Assembly (NCBI RefSeq): GCF_032102965.1
Contig: NZ_CP134880.1
Location: 496,001 to 560,000, forward strand
Source: Demequina capsici
Lineage (GTDB): Bacteria; Actinomycetota; Actinomycetes; Actinomycetales; Demequinaceae
Direction: 5' to 3'
DNA length: 64,000 nt
Positions within the stretch are counted from its first letter, which is position 1, and the number at the start of each line of letters is the position of its first letter. Positions 29,290 to 41,864 of the stretch are shown here, piece by piece. Under the pieces are notes generated by a model. It saw nothing but the letters and a program-made list of their open reading frames with translations. It ran no database searches and was not told the DNA's origin. Both the position numbers and the translations under genes were made by a program.

Positions 29290-30297
29290 TCAGGTGGTGG
29301 CGCGTTGCACCACTGCGGCAACCTGCGCGGTCGTGGAACCCACGGGGGATTCATCGTCCACGCTGATCCCCAGCGCGGAGAGCGTGGCGTGCGCCACCGC
29401 GCGTGCCTGGGGGTCCAGGTCGGGCCGGATGGTCGTGAGCGCGGGCTCGCTGAACTCTCCCGCACGGATGTCGTCCATGCCCACCACGCCCACGTGGCCA
29501 GGGATATCTGCGCCGTGCTCCCGAAGGCGGGCGAGCACCTCGAGCGCGGTGTCGTCGTCGAACGCGCACACGCCGACGCGACCGGGGAGCCCCAGCCATG
29601 TGGCGATCGCGGCGTCCAGGGATGCCGTGTCCGTGTAGGAGAAGGCCGCCACGGGGAGCGAGCCGCGTTCCGCCGCCTCGGCGCGTGCCCCCTCGAGCCG
29701 CCCCGCCGGACGCACCGGATGACCGATGCGCGGTCCGGAGACGTACACCAGCCGGTCGAAGCCGCGGTCGAGCAGGTGCCCGGCCTGCGCGCGACCCATG
29801 TGCTGCTGGTTGAGGGTCACGCTCGGCGTCTTGTCCGGGAAGTCGGCGATGTAGCCGTGGACCTCCGCGATCCCCGCGCGTGCCAGCAGCTCCGACTCGT
29901 CGGGCTCGAGCGGGACGAGGCTGATGACGGCCGCGGGATGCACGGCCGTGAGGAGGTCACGGAGCGGCGCCGATCGCTCGATGTGCGTGACGGTGAGCAG
30001 GCCGTGCTCGGCCAGGTGGCTCCCTGTGAGCTCCAGGTAGCGCATGACCGTCGGGCTTGAGGCCCAGTGCGGGACGAGCGTGAGCACCAGCCTCGACCGG
30101 CCCGAACGCAGCGCGGCGGCATGGGGCGACGGCATGTAGCCGAGCTCCTCGGCGGCGCGCAGCACGGCCTCGCGCGTGGCGGGAGAGATCGTCTGCGACG
30201 GGGTGTCGTTGAGCACGAAGCTCACCGTCGCGCGTGACACCCCGGCCGCACGGGCGACGTCGGCGCTGGTGGGGCGGCGCGGTCGCGACGCGGTCAT
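29290..30297 (-). CDS. LacI family transcriptional regulator
   Basis: A 335-residue regulator with N-terminal LacI helix-turn-helix and hinge (TSADVARAAGVSRATVSFVLN, residues about 10-30; LRAAEELGYMPSPHAAALRSG, 45-65) and a periplasmic-binding-protein-like effector domain ending with VGMDDIRAGEFSEPALTTI. It lies between the first and second ene-reductase genes, 76 bp downstream of and co-directional with the second, with a hairpin between them. Sugar is the usual effector class, but the neighbours here are ene-reductases and no sugar genes are adjacent. Confidence 0.92.
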   Translation of the reverse strand: MTASRPRRPTSADVARAAGVSRATVSFVLNDTPSQTISPATREAVLRAAEELGYMPSPHAAALRSGRSRLVLTLVPHWASSPTVMRYLELTGSHLAEHGLLTVTHIERSAPLRDLLTAVHPAAVISLVPLEPDESELLARAGIAEVHGYIADFPDKTPSVTLNQQHMGRAQAGHLLDRGFDRLVYVSGPRIGHPVRPAGRLEGARAEAAERGSLPVAAFSYTDTASLDAAIATWLGLPGRVGVCAFDDDTALEVLARLREHGADIPGHVGVVGMDDIRAGEFSEPALTTIRPDLDPQARAVAHATLSALGISVDDESPVGSTTAQVAAVVQRATT

Positions 30298-30320
30298 GGA
30301 CGGCTCCCCTCCGATGCCGA

Positions 30321-30367
30321 GGGAACGGGCTGGGCGCGGACCTGGTGGTGGGCGCCCAGCCCGTCCC
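30321..30367 (-). terminator. Hairpin between ene-reductase 2 and the LacI gene
   Basis: An 11-bp perfect stem, GGGCTGGGCGC/GCGCCCAGCCC, extended by further GGG/CCC pairs, lies 7 bp after the ene-reductase 2 stop and 24 bp before the lacI start. It is a terminator or attenuator that would lower read-through into the regulator. Confidence 0.6.
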
Positions 30368-30373
30368 TCACGG

Positions 30374-32416
30374 CTACAGCTCTGTGGCGACCTCGAAGGC
30401 GTCCCAGATCGCGTACATGATGTTAGACACCTTGCGGGCGTCTCCCAGCACGTGGAACGGGATCCGCGAGGCGTTCACGGCGTCGACGAGCCTTGCCGAC
30501 GACTGGTAGCCGATCGCGGTGACGACTGCGTCCGCCTCGACGGTCAGCCTTGCATCCTGTACCGCGACCTCGAGCCCGGTGGCTGTCGTCCTCTGCGCGA
30601 ACGCGTTGGCCACCACCTCCACGCCCTTGTAGGTGACGAGGTCGTGCAGCATGTCGTGGTTCGCGTGGCACAGCGGTCCGGACATCGACAGCACGTCGTC
30701 CCCCGCCTCGACGATGGTGACCTGGGTGGTGTCGTCGAGCTCCTTGAGGTGGAGCGCGAGCTCGCAGCCGGTGAGGCCGCCGCCGACGATCGCCACCCGC
30801 TTGCCGATCAACGACGACGGGTCCAGCAGAGCGTCGATCGCCTCGGTGACGGGAAGCGCGTCGCCCAGCTCGAGCCGGCGCGGCGCCGAGCCGGTGGCGA
30901 GGATGATGTGGTCGGCATCGGTCGAGTCGATCATCTGCTCGGTCACAGCGGTGCTGAGGTGCACGGGCACCTGCAGCTCCTCGAGCTGGCCCGCGTACCA
31001 GGCGATGAGGTCGTGGTCGTCCTCCTTGAAGGAGGGCATGCCGCCGGCGACGACGACGCCGCCCAGACGGTCGCCGGCCTCGAAGACCTCGGGCTTGTGG
31101 CCGCGCTCGGCGAGCACGCGTGCGGCCTCGAGCCCCGCCATGCCGGCGCCGATGACCATGACCTTCTTGGGTCGGATCGCGGGACGGACCTTGTGGTCGG
31201 CCTCGCGACCGGCCTCAGGGTTCACCGCGCAGTTCAGCGCCGCGTAGGCCTGGATGCGGCCCATGCAGCCCTCCTGGCAGGAGATGCAGGGGCGGATGGT
31301 CTCGGTGCGGCCGGCGCGGAGCTTGTTGACCCACTCGGGGTCCGCGAGCAGCGGGCGGCCGAGGCTGATCATGTCCGCGAAGCCCTCCGTGATCGCGCGG
31401 ACGGCGCGGTCGCCGTCGTCCATGCGTCCTGCGAGGATGACAGGGACGTCGGGAAGGGCGTCCTTGACCTGCTTCGAGTAGGGCATGTAGAGGCCCTTCG
31501 CCTGGTACATCGGCGGGTGCGACCAGTACCACGCGTCGTACGAGCCGATGTCGAGGTCGATCGCGTCGTAGCCCCACTCGGTGAGGAGCCGTGCGGCCTC
31601 GATGCCCTCCTCCATGTCGCGGCCCTTCTCCTCGAAGACCTCGCCGGGCATGGCGCCCACACGCCAGTCCTTGATCATGGACTTGGGGGAGAAGCGGAGG
31701 GTGACGGGGTAGTCGTCGCCGCAGGTGGTCTTGATCTCCTCGAGCACCTCGCGGGCGAAGCGGAGGCGGTTCTCGAGCGAGCCGCCGTAGGAGTCGGTGC
31801 GCTGGTTGAACATGGAGATGGCGAACTGGTCGAGCAGGTAGCCCTCGTGGACGGCGTGGATCTGGATGCCGTCAAATCCGCCCCTCTTGCCGTTGAGGGC
31901 GCCCTTCCCGGCGTTCTTGACGGTGGTGCGGATCTCTTCGACCGTCATCTCGCGGCACGTCATGTCGGTCCAGCGGTGAGGGATGGGGGAGGGGGCGATC
32001 GGCAGGTTCCCCGGCTTGATGAAGTTGGGCATGATCACGCGCCCGAAACCGGGGGAGATCTGCAGCAGGATCTTCGCGTCGTACGCGTGGATGCGCTCGG
32101 TCATCTCGTTGGAGGTGCGGATGAAGTGACCGGGGTTGACGACGGACGACGCGACGGAGGGGCGGGGCACGTCCTCGCCGGGGTTCTCGCAGAAGGTGAC
32201 GCCGGTGATGATGAGTCCGGTGCCGCCCTTGGCGCGTGCGACGTAGTACTCGATGCCGCGAGCATTCCAGCCTCCGTCCGCGTCGGAGAAGCCGAGCGGT
32301 CCCATGGGGGCCATGGCGAAGCGGTTCTTGAGGCGGAGGTTCCCGAGCTGGTAAGGCTCGAAGAGGATGTCGTGCGCGTGGGGTGCGCGGACGGTCGGTG
32401 TCGACAGCGCGGTCAT
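30374..32416 (-). CDS. NADH:flavin oxidoreductase / ene-reductase with 4Fe-4S and FAD domains (paralogue 2)
   Basis: A 680-residue protein with the same layout as paralogue 1: FMN barrel, cysteine cluster CISCQEGC with the fourth Cys in LNCAVNP, then FAD (VMVIGAGMAGLEAA) and NAD (VAIVGGGLTGCELA) folds. The active-site loop differs: HAVHEGYLLDQF. ATG 32416 has AAGGG eight bases upstream; the frame continues to 32542 without a better start. It is divergent from the lycopene cyclase gene. Substrate unknown; the loop difference from its neighbours suggests a different specificity. Confidence 0.9.
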   Translation of the reverse strand: MTALSTPTVRAPHAHDILFEPYQLGNLRLKNRFAMAPMGPLGFSDADGGWNARGIEYYVARAKGGTGLIITGVTFCENPGEDVPRPSVASSVVNPGHFIRTSNEMTERIHAYDAKILLQISPGFGRVIMPNFIKPGNLPIAPSPIPHRWTDMTCREMTVEEIRTTVKNAGKGALNGKRGGFDGIQIHAVHEGYLLDQFAISMFNQRTDSYGGSLENRLRFAREVLEEIKTTCGDDYPVTLRFSPKSMIKDWRVGAMPGEVFEEKGRDMEEGIEAARLLTEWGYDAIDLDIGSYDAWYWSHPPMYQAKGLYMPYSKQVKDALPDVPVILAGRMDDGDRAVRAITEGFADMISLGRPLLADPEWVNKLRAGRTETIRPCISCQEGCMGRIQAYAALNCAVNPEAGREADHKVRPAIRPKKVMVIGAGMAGLEAARVLAERGHKPEVFEAGDRLGGVVVAGGMPSFKEDDHDLIAWYAGQLEELQVPVHLSTAVTEQMIDSTDADHIILATGSAPRRLELGDALPVTEAIDALLDPSSLIGKRVAIVGGGLTGCELALHLKELDDTTQVTIVEAGDDVLSMSGPLCHANHDMLHDLVTYKGVEVVANAFAQRTTATGLEVAVQDARLTVEADAVVTAIGYQSSARLVDAVNASRIPFHVLGDARKVSNIMYAIWDAFEVATEL

Positions 32417-32430
32417 CGTGCTTGCCCTTC

Positions 32431-32455
32431 GTTGACTGGGTTGGATCAACGTCAA
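32431..32455. promoter_or_regulatory. Candidate operator before ene-reductase 2
   Basis: Two nested inverted repeats, GTTGA/TCAAC (32431-32450) and TTGAC/GTCAA (32432-32455), lie 15-40 bp upstream of the start codon. They are short arms, so this is a low-confidence regulator site in the 244-bp divergent gap, which otherwise shows no feature. Confidence 0.3.
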
Positions 32456-32660
32456 GGTATGCGCGCGTGCTAACTCGTGTAAGTGACCTTGGTCCCCGTC
32501 GCTGCGACGGCTCTGCCAGGCACTTTGCAGGTGATGTGTCAACGAACGCCTGCGGCCGTCAGCAGGTTGCAGTGACGCCGCTGATATTCACAGGAACCGC
32601 TCCGCCCGCTTCCCTTCGCGCCGCGCGTGCCTCACCCTGGACTGCGGTGAAGGGGGATGC

Positions 32661-33872
32661 GTGGACGAAGTGGTCGATGTCGATCTGGCGATCGTCGGCG
32701 GCGGAGCGGCGGGTCTGTCCATGCTCGCGCACCTCGGCGAGTCGCGCTGGCGGGGGACGGTCGCGCTCGTCGACGACGGTGCTCGGCCGGTCGCGGGCCG
32801 GCAATGGGCGTGGTGGTCGCAGGGCGAGCTGCTGATCGACGCGCACGCCGCCACGTCGGCCAGCCGCGCGCGGGTGGCCGGCGACGGGTGGGTGCGCACG
32901 CTCGACCTGGCGCCGTACTCCTACAAGGCCATCACGGGCGGCGCCTTGCTCGACGCCGCCCGGCTCCACGGCTCATCGCTGGCGCGGCTCGTCTGGATCG
33001 AGGGCTCCGCGGAACAGGTCTCGGTACTGGAGGGCGACGGGCGCGAGCGTCCAGTCGGCGAGCTCCGGGTCACGCGGCCCGACGGCTCCGTGACCCTGGT
33101 GCGTGCGGGCGCGGTCCTCGACAGCGCGGGGGTGGGCGTGGGGGCGTCGCGCCGTGACCCGCGCGACGGCCCGCACCTGGACTTCCTGGGCTGGCACGTG
33201 CGCGCGGATCGCGACGTGTTCGATCCTGACGTCGCGACGGTCATGGACTTCCGCACCGACCAGGGCGACGGGCTCGCATTCATGTATGTGCTTCCCACGT
33301 CGCCGCGCACCGCGCTCGTGGAGCGCACGGTCTTCGTCGTCGGGCGGCGCGCCGCGGGCCTGATCGATCACGCGGAGGCCCTCACGCTCTACGCGGAGCG
33401 GATCCTGGGCATCGCGGAGCAGGAGGCTGTCGTCGTCGAGCAGGGAGCCATCCCTCTCCTGCCGCCGCAGCCGGCGGGAATCGGAGTCACGCCGCTCGGG
33501 GCGGCCGCGGGCATGGTGAAGCTCAGCACGGGCTACGCGTTCGCGCGCATCCAGCGGCACAGTGCGGCCGTCGCGCAGTCGTTCGCGAGCGAGCAGCGGG
33601 CCGTGCCGCGTCTCGCCGGGTGGCGACAGAGGCTGAGGCATCGCTGGTACGGGTTGCTCGACAGGGCGTTGCTGGGTGTCGTCGAGGCCGATCCCGCCGC
33701 AGCGCGCCGCATCCTCGAGGCCCTCTGGCGCCGCAACGACGGTCCCGCGATCCTTCGCTTCCTCGACGAGCAGGCGTCGCTGCTGCAGCAGGTCCGGCTG
33801 TTCGTGACACTGCCGTTCTGGCTGTTCATCGCGGCTCCGGTCGTGCGCCTGCGCCGGAGGCGGCGCGGCTGA
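32661..33872 (+). CDS. crtY: Lycopene cyclase (CrtY/CrtL family)
   Basis: A 403-residue FAD-dependent carotenoid cyclase. It begins with a Rossmann dinucleotide motif, VGGGAAG (12-18), and carries family hallmarks: the ARPVAGRQWAWWSQ region, DPDVATVMDFRTDQ, TALVERTVF and MVKLSTGYAFARIQ. A C-terminal hydrophobic stretch (FVTLPFWLFIAAPVV) probably associates with the membrane. GTG 32661 has AAGGGGG upstream. No other carotenoid gene is in the window; most high-GC Gram-positives use the heterodimeric CrtYc/Yd cyclase, so a CrtY-type enzyme alone is notable. Confidence 0.85.
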   Translation: MDEVVDVDLAIVGGGAAGLSMLAHLGESRWRGTVALVDDGARPVAGRQWAWWSQGELLIDAHAATSASRARVAGDGWVRTLDLAPYSYKAITGGALLDAARLHGSSLARLVWIEGSAEQVSVLEGDGRERPVGELRVTRPDGSVTLVRAGAVLDSAGVGVGASRRDPRDGPHLDFLGWHVRADRDVFDPDVATVMDFRTDQGDGLAFMYVLPTSPRTALVERTVFVVGRRAAGLIDHAEALTLYAERILGIAEQEAVVVEQGAIPLLPPQPAGIGVTPLGAAAGMVKLSTGYAFARIQRHSAAVAQSFASEQRAVPRLAGWRQRLRHRWYGLLDRALLGVVEADPAAARRILEALWRRNDGPAILRFLDEQASLLQQVRLFVTLPFWLFIAAPVVRLRRRRRG

Positions 33873-33926
33873 ACCGGTCCCTGCGCTCGCGTCGTGACGG
33901 GCGCCCGAGCGATGGTGAGTCGCGCA

Positions 33927-33957
33927 CCGGCCCGGTGGGACGCTCGTCCCGGGCCGG
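33927..33957 (+). terminator. Hairpin terminator after lycopene cyclase
   Basis: CCGGCCCGG (33927-33935) pairs exactly with CCGGGCCGG (33949-33957), with an inner GGGAC/GTCCC alternative stem. It lies about 55 bp after the stop. Confidence 0.55.
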
Positions 33958-34020
33958 GGGGCCTTGATCGACATATGTTCAGTACGTAGCGCCCAGCAAC
34001 CCTGAACCCAGGAGGCAACG

Positions 34021-35943
34021 ATGCCCACCACGACGTTCGCTCACGTCGTCGAGCCCGCGAGGCTCGGCAACCTTCAGCTCCGCAACCGCGTGATCATGGT
34101 GCCGATGGGCACCGAGATGGGCGATCACGACGGTCACCTCACCGATCGCGAGATCGCCTACTACGTCGAGCGCGCCAAGGGCGCCGGCCTGGTCTGCACG
34201 GGCATCAACGCGGTGACCGACGACTACGAGGTCATCAATGAGGGTCTGGGACGCGTCGACACCGACGCCGCCACCCCCGGCCTCAAGAAGCTCGCCGACG
34301 CGTTCCACGCCGCGGGCGGCGCCATCTCCGTGCAGCTCACCGCAGGGCTCGGGCGCAACATCAACAACATCGACCCCGAGCGTCTGCCCATCTCCGCATC
34401 GGACAACGGACACTGGCTCGACCCGTCGGTCAAGTGTCGCCCGCTCGAGACGCACGAGATCAAGGTCATCGTCCAGCGCTTCAAGGAGGCGGTTGCCCGT
34501 TGCCTCGAGGCCGGCATCGACGCGATCGACATCCATGGCCACACCGGCTACCTCATCGACCAGTTCATGTCGCCCGTCTGGAACCGCCGCACCGACGAGT
34601 ACGGAGGCTCGGTCGAGAACCGTTGCCGCTTCGCCGCAGAGGTCATCGCGGCGGTCAAGGAGGGCGCACCCGGTCTCCCCATCAGCTTCCGTCTGTCCGT
34701 GGACCACCACTTCGACGGCGGCCGCGGCGTGGAGGAGTCGCTCGAGATCGCCAAGGTGCTCGAGTCCGCCGGTCTCGACCTGCTGATGGTCGACGAGGGC
34801 TCGTACGAGGCGATGGACTACGTCTTCCCCCCGTACTACCTGGGTGACAACTGCATGATGGGCTCCGTTCGCACCTTCAAGGAGGCGCTCAGCATTCCCG
34901 TACTCGGCTGCGGGAACCTGACCCCGGAACGTGCCGAGGCCGCCATCGCCTCAGGTGAGATGGACTTCGCCGGGATCGGCCGCGCACTCATCGCCGACCC
35001 GGAGTGGGGCGCCAAGCTCGCCGCGGGCAGGCGTGAGGACATCCGCCCCTGCATCCGCTGCAACCAGCTCTGCGTCGGCAACGCGTTCGTCGGCCAACCC
35101 CTCGGCTGCGCCGTCAACCCCGCCGTCGGCAAGGAGGCCGAGCGTGTCCTCACGCCCGCCGCGCACCCCAAGCATGTCGCGATCATCGGGGCCGGACCCG
35201 CAGGCCTCGAGGCCGCACGCGTCGCCGCCCTGCGCGGCCACACCGTGGACGTCTACGAGAAGTCGCAGCAGCTGGGCGGCGTCCTGTGGCCCGCCGCGAC
35301 TCCCGAGTTCAAGAAGGAGCTGCGCTCCATGATCTTCTGGTGGGAGCGTCAGCTGAAGGACCTGCCGGTCACCGTGCACCTCGGCACCGAGATCACCGCC
35401 GAGTCGCCTGAGCTGGACGCGGCCGACGCCATCATCGTGGCGGTGGGCACCACGCCCCTGACGCCGCCGATCCCCGGCCTCGACGGTGCCAACGTCGTGG
35501 ACGTGATCGACGCCCACCTGGGCGCGGAGCTCGGTAAGCGCATGGTCGTGTGCGGTGGCGGCCTCTCCGGCGCCGACTTCGCGCTCGAGATGCAGGAGAA
35601 GGGTCATGACGTGACCGTCATCGAGATGGCCGACGGCATCGCGCCCGACCTGCTGATGATCAACCGCATCACGCTCCTGCGCGACCTGGCCGAGCAGGGC
35701 GTCACGCTGCTCACCGGCCACAGGGTCGTCGAGGTCAACGCGGCGGGAGTGAAGGTCGACGGACCCGACGGACCCGTGCAGATCGCGGCGGACACCGTCG
35801 TCTCGGCCTTCGGAGTGCGTCCCGCCACCGCGCTCGTGGAGGCGCTGCAGGGTCGTGGCGCTGTCGCGGTAGGCGACTGCGTCAAGCCCGCGAAGGTCGG
35901 CGACGCGATCAACGCCGGCTTCGAGGCGGCTTTCGCGCTGTAA
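34021..35943 (+). CDS. NADH:flavin oxidoreductase / ene-reductase with 4Fe-4S and FAD domains (paralogue 3)
   Basis: A 640-residue protein with an FMN barrel (LGNLQLRNRVIMVPMGTEM at the start), cysteine cluster CIRCNQLC with the fourth Cys in LGCAVNP, FAD fold VAIIGAGPAGLEAA and NAD fold MVVCGGGLSGADFA. The active-site loop is HGHTGYLIDQF. ATG 34021 is preceded by CCAGGAGG. It lies downstream of crtY with its own control region, where TCGACATATGTTCA resembles the palindromes before paralogue 1. The three paralogues are clearly diverged from each other, so this is an old expansion rather than a recent tandem duplication. Confidence 0.9.
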   Translation: MPTTTFAHVVEPARLGNLQLRNRVIMVPMGTEMGDHDGHLTDREIAYYVERAKGAGLVCTGINAVTDDYEVINEGLGRVDTDAATPGLKKLADAFHAAGGAISVQLTAGLGRNINNIDPERLPISASDNGHWLDPSVKCRPLETHEIKVIVQRFKEAVARCLEAGIDAIDIHGHTGYLIDQFMSPVWNRRTDEYGGSVENRCRFAAEVIAAVKEGAPGLPISFRLSVDHHFDGGRGVEESLEIAKVLESAGLDLLMVDEGSYEAMDYVFPPYYLGDNCMMGSVRTFKEALSIPVLGCGNLTPERAEAAIASGEMDFAGIGRALIADPEWGAKLAAGRREDIRPCIRCNQLCVGNAFVGQPLGCAVNPAVGKEAERVLTPAAHPKHVAIIGAGPAGLEAARVAALRGHTVDVYEKSQQLGGVLWPAATPEFKKELRSMIFWWERQLKDLPVTVHLGTEITAESPELDAADAIIVAVGTTPLTPPIPGLDGANVVDVIDAHLGAELGKRMVVCGGGLSGADFALEMQEKGHDVTVIEMADGIAPDLLMINRITLLRDLAEQGVTLLTGHRVVEVNAAGVKVDGPDGPVQIAADTVVSAFGVRPATALVEALQGRGAVAVGDCVKPAKVGDAINAGFEAAFAL

Positions 35944-36028
35944 GCGCTCGCACCGGCGCGAGGAGACCACTCTCTCCTTCCTCGACGCCGCGCGCGACGC
36001 ATCCGAGGACGTCCACAGGGCGCCCGCA

Positions 36029-36063
36029 GCGAGGGGCTCGGCCGCACCGGCCGGGCCCCTCGC
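36029..36063 (+). terminator. Hairpin terminator after ene-reductase 3
   Basis: GCGAGGGGC (36029-36037) pairs with GCCCCTCGC (36055-36063), with an inner CGGCCG stem, followed by CGCGTTT. It lies in a 326-bp gap (35944-36269) that otherwise holds only the promoter of the next gene. Confidence 0.6.
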
Positions 36064-36257
36064 CGCGTTTGCTGGCCGAGAATTGACGGCGCGCCGACCG
36101 GAGCGCCAGAATCGACCACGACGGTGCGCGTCGGCTGTACAAGTGGGCGCGCACCGTCCAGATCCTGGCCCCGTGAATCGTGCCTGGTGCCAGCGCATTC
36201 ACCTGTGCTATGGGTCACAGGGCGGCGTGGCGGGACGCGCATCGGCCCCGTACTTCC

Positions 36258-36263
36258 TACGCT
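36258..36263 (+). promoter_or_regulatory. -10 box of a leaderless transcript
   Basis: TACGCT lies 6 bp before GTG 36270, the spacing typical of leaderless actinobacterial mRNAs. It supports this start over the earlier in-frame codons. Confidence 0.5.
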
Positions 36264-36269
36264 GGGGGC

Positions 36270-40811
<4,542 letters not shown>

Positions 40812-40857
40812 TCCGGCGGGACGGGTCATGGGCGTGGCGCGCCGCCGTGAGGCGACG

Positions 40858-41064
40858 TCACTCCGACGTGCTGGAGCCTGCGCCGGCGCGCGAGTCTGTG
40901 CGGTAGAAGCCGGATCCCTTGAAGGTGATCCCCACGTTGCCGCCGATCACCTTGCGCAGCTCGCCCCGGCACTCGGGGCACTCGGTGAGCGCGGCGGCGT
41001 GGATGGACTGCACCGCGTCGAAGCGGTGGCCGCACACGGTGCACGCATAGCTGTACGTAGGCAT
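40858..41064 (-). CDS. FmdB family zinc-ribbon protein
   Basis: A 68-residue small protein with a zinc ribbon formed by Cys8-x2-Cys11 and Cys29-x2-Cys32 and the family start MPTYSYACTVCGHRFD, followed by the conserved ITFKGSGFYRTD. ATG 41064 has no ribosome site, but TACACT lies 7 bp upstream, so the mRNA is probably leaderless. The role is unknown; FmdB-like proteins are proposed regulators. It lies next to the 5-FTHF cyclo-ligase, as is common in actinobacteria. Confidence 0.9.
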   Translation of the reverse strand: MPTYSYACTVCGHRFDAVQSIHAAALTECPECRGELRKVIGGNVGITFKGSGFYRTDSRAGAGSSTSE

Positions 41065-41071
41065 GGAGGGT

Positions 41072-41077
41072 AGTGTA
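41072..41077 (-). promoter_or_regulatory. -10 box of the fmdB-type gene
   Basis: On the minus strand TACACT is separated by 7 bases from ATG 41064, indicating leaderless transcription of the small zinc-ribbon gene. Confidence 0.5.
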
Positions 41078-41124
41078 GCCCGCGCGCACAGGCCAAAGTA
41101 CCCCATGGGGTATACGGATGAAGG

Positions 41125-41763
41125 TCAGGCGGGGAGGTGCATGACCTTCGACGGCGTGACCACGGCATGCACGCCGATGTCGTGCGCCTCCGTGGGAACG
41201 GGGCTCTGCTCGGCGTCGAACACCTCGTTGTCGTACACCAGCGCGATGAACGGCACGCCTTCGGCCGCGAGCGGGAGCGCCCTGTCGTACCAGCCGCCGC
41301 CCTGGCCCAGCCGTCTGCCGGCCGAGTCGATCGCGAGCGCAGGGACCACCACCACGTCGGCCTGCGAGATCGTCTCGAACGGCAGGAAGTCGCCCGACGG
41401 CTCCGGCGGCCGGCCGGGAGCCCTCTCGATCAGGTCCTCCGCGCCGCGGTACCAGGCCCAGCCCCGCTGCAGGCCGTCGCCCAGCAGCGGGATCATCACC
41501 TTCACGCCATGCTCATGGAGCGCCTGGATCAGCGGACCCGTGCCGGGCTCATGAGGCCGTGAGGCGTAGACGGACACGCAGGAGGCGCCGCCGACGGTGG
41601 GGATGGCGAGCACCTGGTCGCGGAGCGCGTCCGCGTGCTCCGCGATGCGCCGCTCGGACCGCTGCAGGCGGACCTTGCGAAGGGCCGCGCGAAGCGCGAC
41701 CTTCGCATCCTCCGGCTCGAGCGGGCTCGACGAATGGGAGGACATCTGCGTCATGCGGTCCAT
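41125..41763 (-). CDS. 5-formyltetrahydrofolate cyclo-ligase
   Basis: A 212-residue enzyme that converts 5-formyl-THF to 5,10-methenyl-THF with ATP. It shows the basic N-terminal helix ALRKVRLQRS and the signature AIDSAGRRLGQGGGWYDRAL that binds ATP and substrate. Starts at 41763, 41754 or 41745 are all possible; the longest is given. It is divergent from the moeA-like gene with a 101-bp gap. Confidence 0.9.
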   Translation of the reverse strand: MDRMTQMSSHSSSPLEPEDAKVALRAALRKVRLQRSERRIAEHADALRDQVLAIPTVGGASCVSVYASRPHEPGTGPLIQALHEHGVKVMIPLLGDGLQRGWAWYRGAEDLIERAPGRPPEPSGDFLPFETISQADVVVVPALAIDSAGRRLGQGGGWYDRALPLAAEGVPFIALVYDNEVFDAEQSPVPTEAHDIGVHAVVTPSKVMHLPA

Positions 41764-41864
41764 CGTGGCACATCCGGGTTACCGCTTTGTGACGCGTGGG
41801 TCCCGGTGCTGTGAACGCTGTGGGCACGTTGCGCCGCGTCCCGCGTGGCAGGGACAATGCACCC

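Noticed and set aside
36180..36269. Longer start of the helicase-like gene
   Set aside because: A -10 box lies at 36258-36263, so the upstream codons would be in the promoter; the added residues look non-coding.
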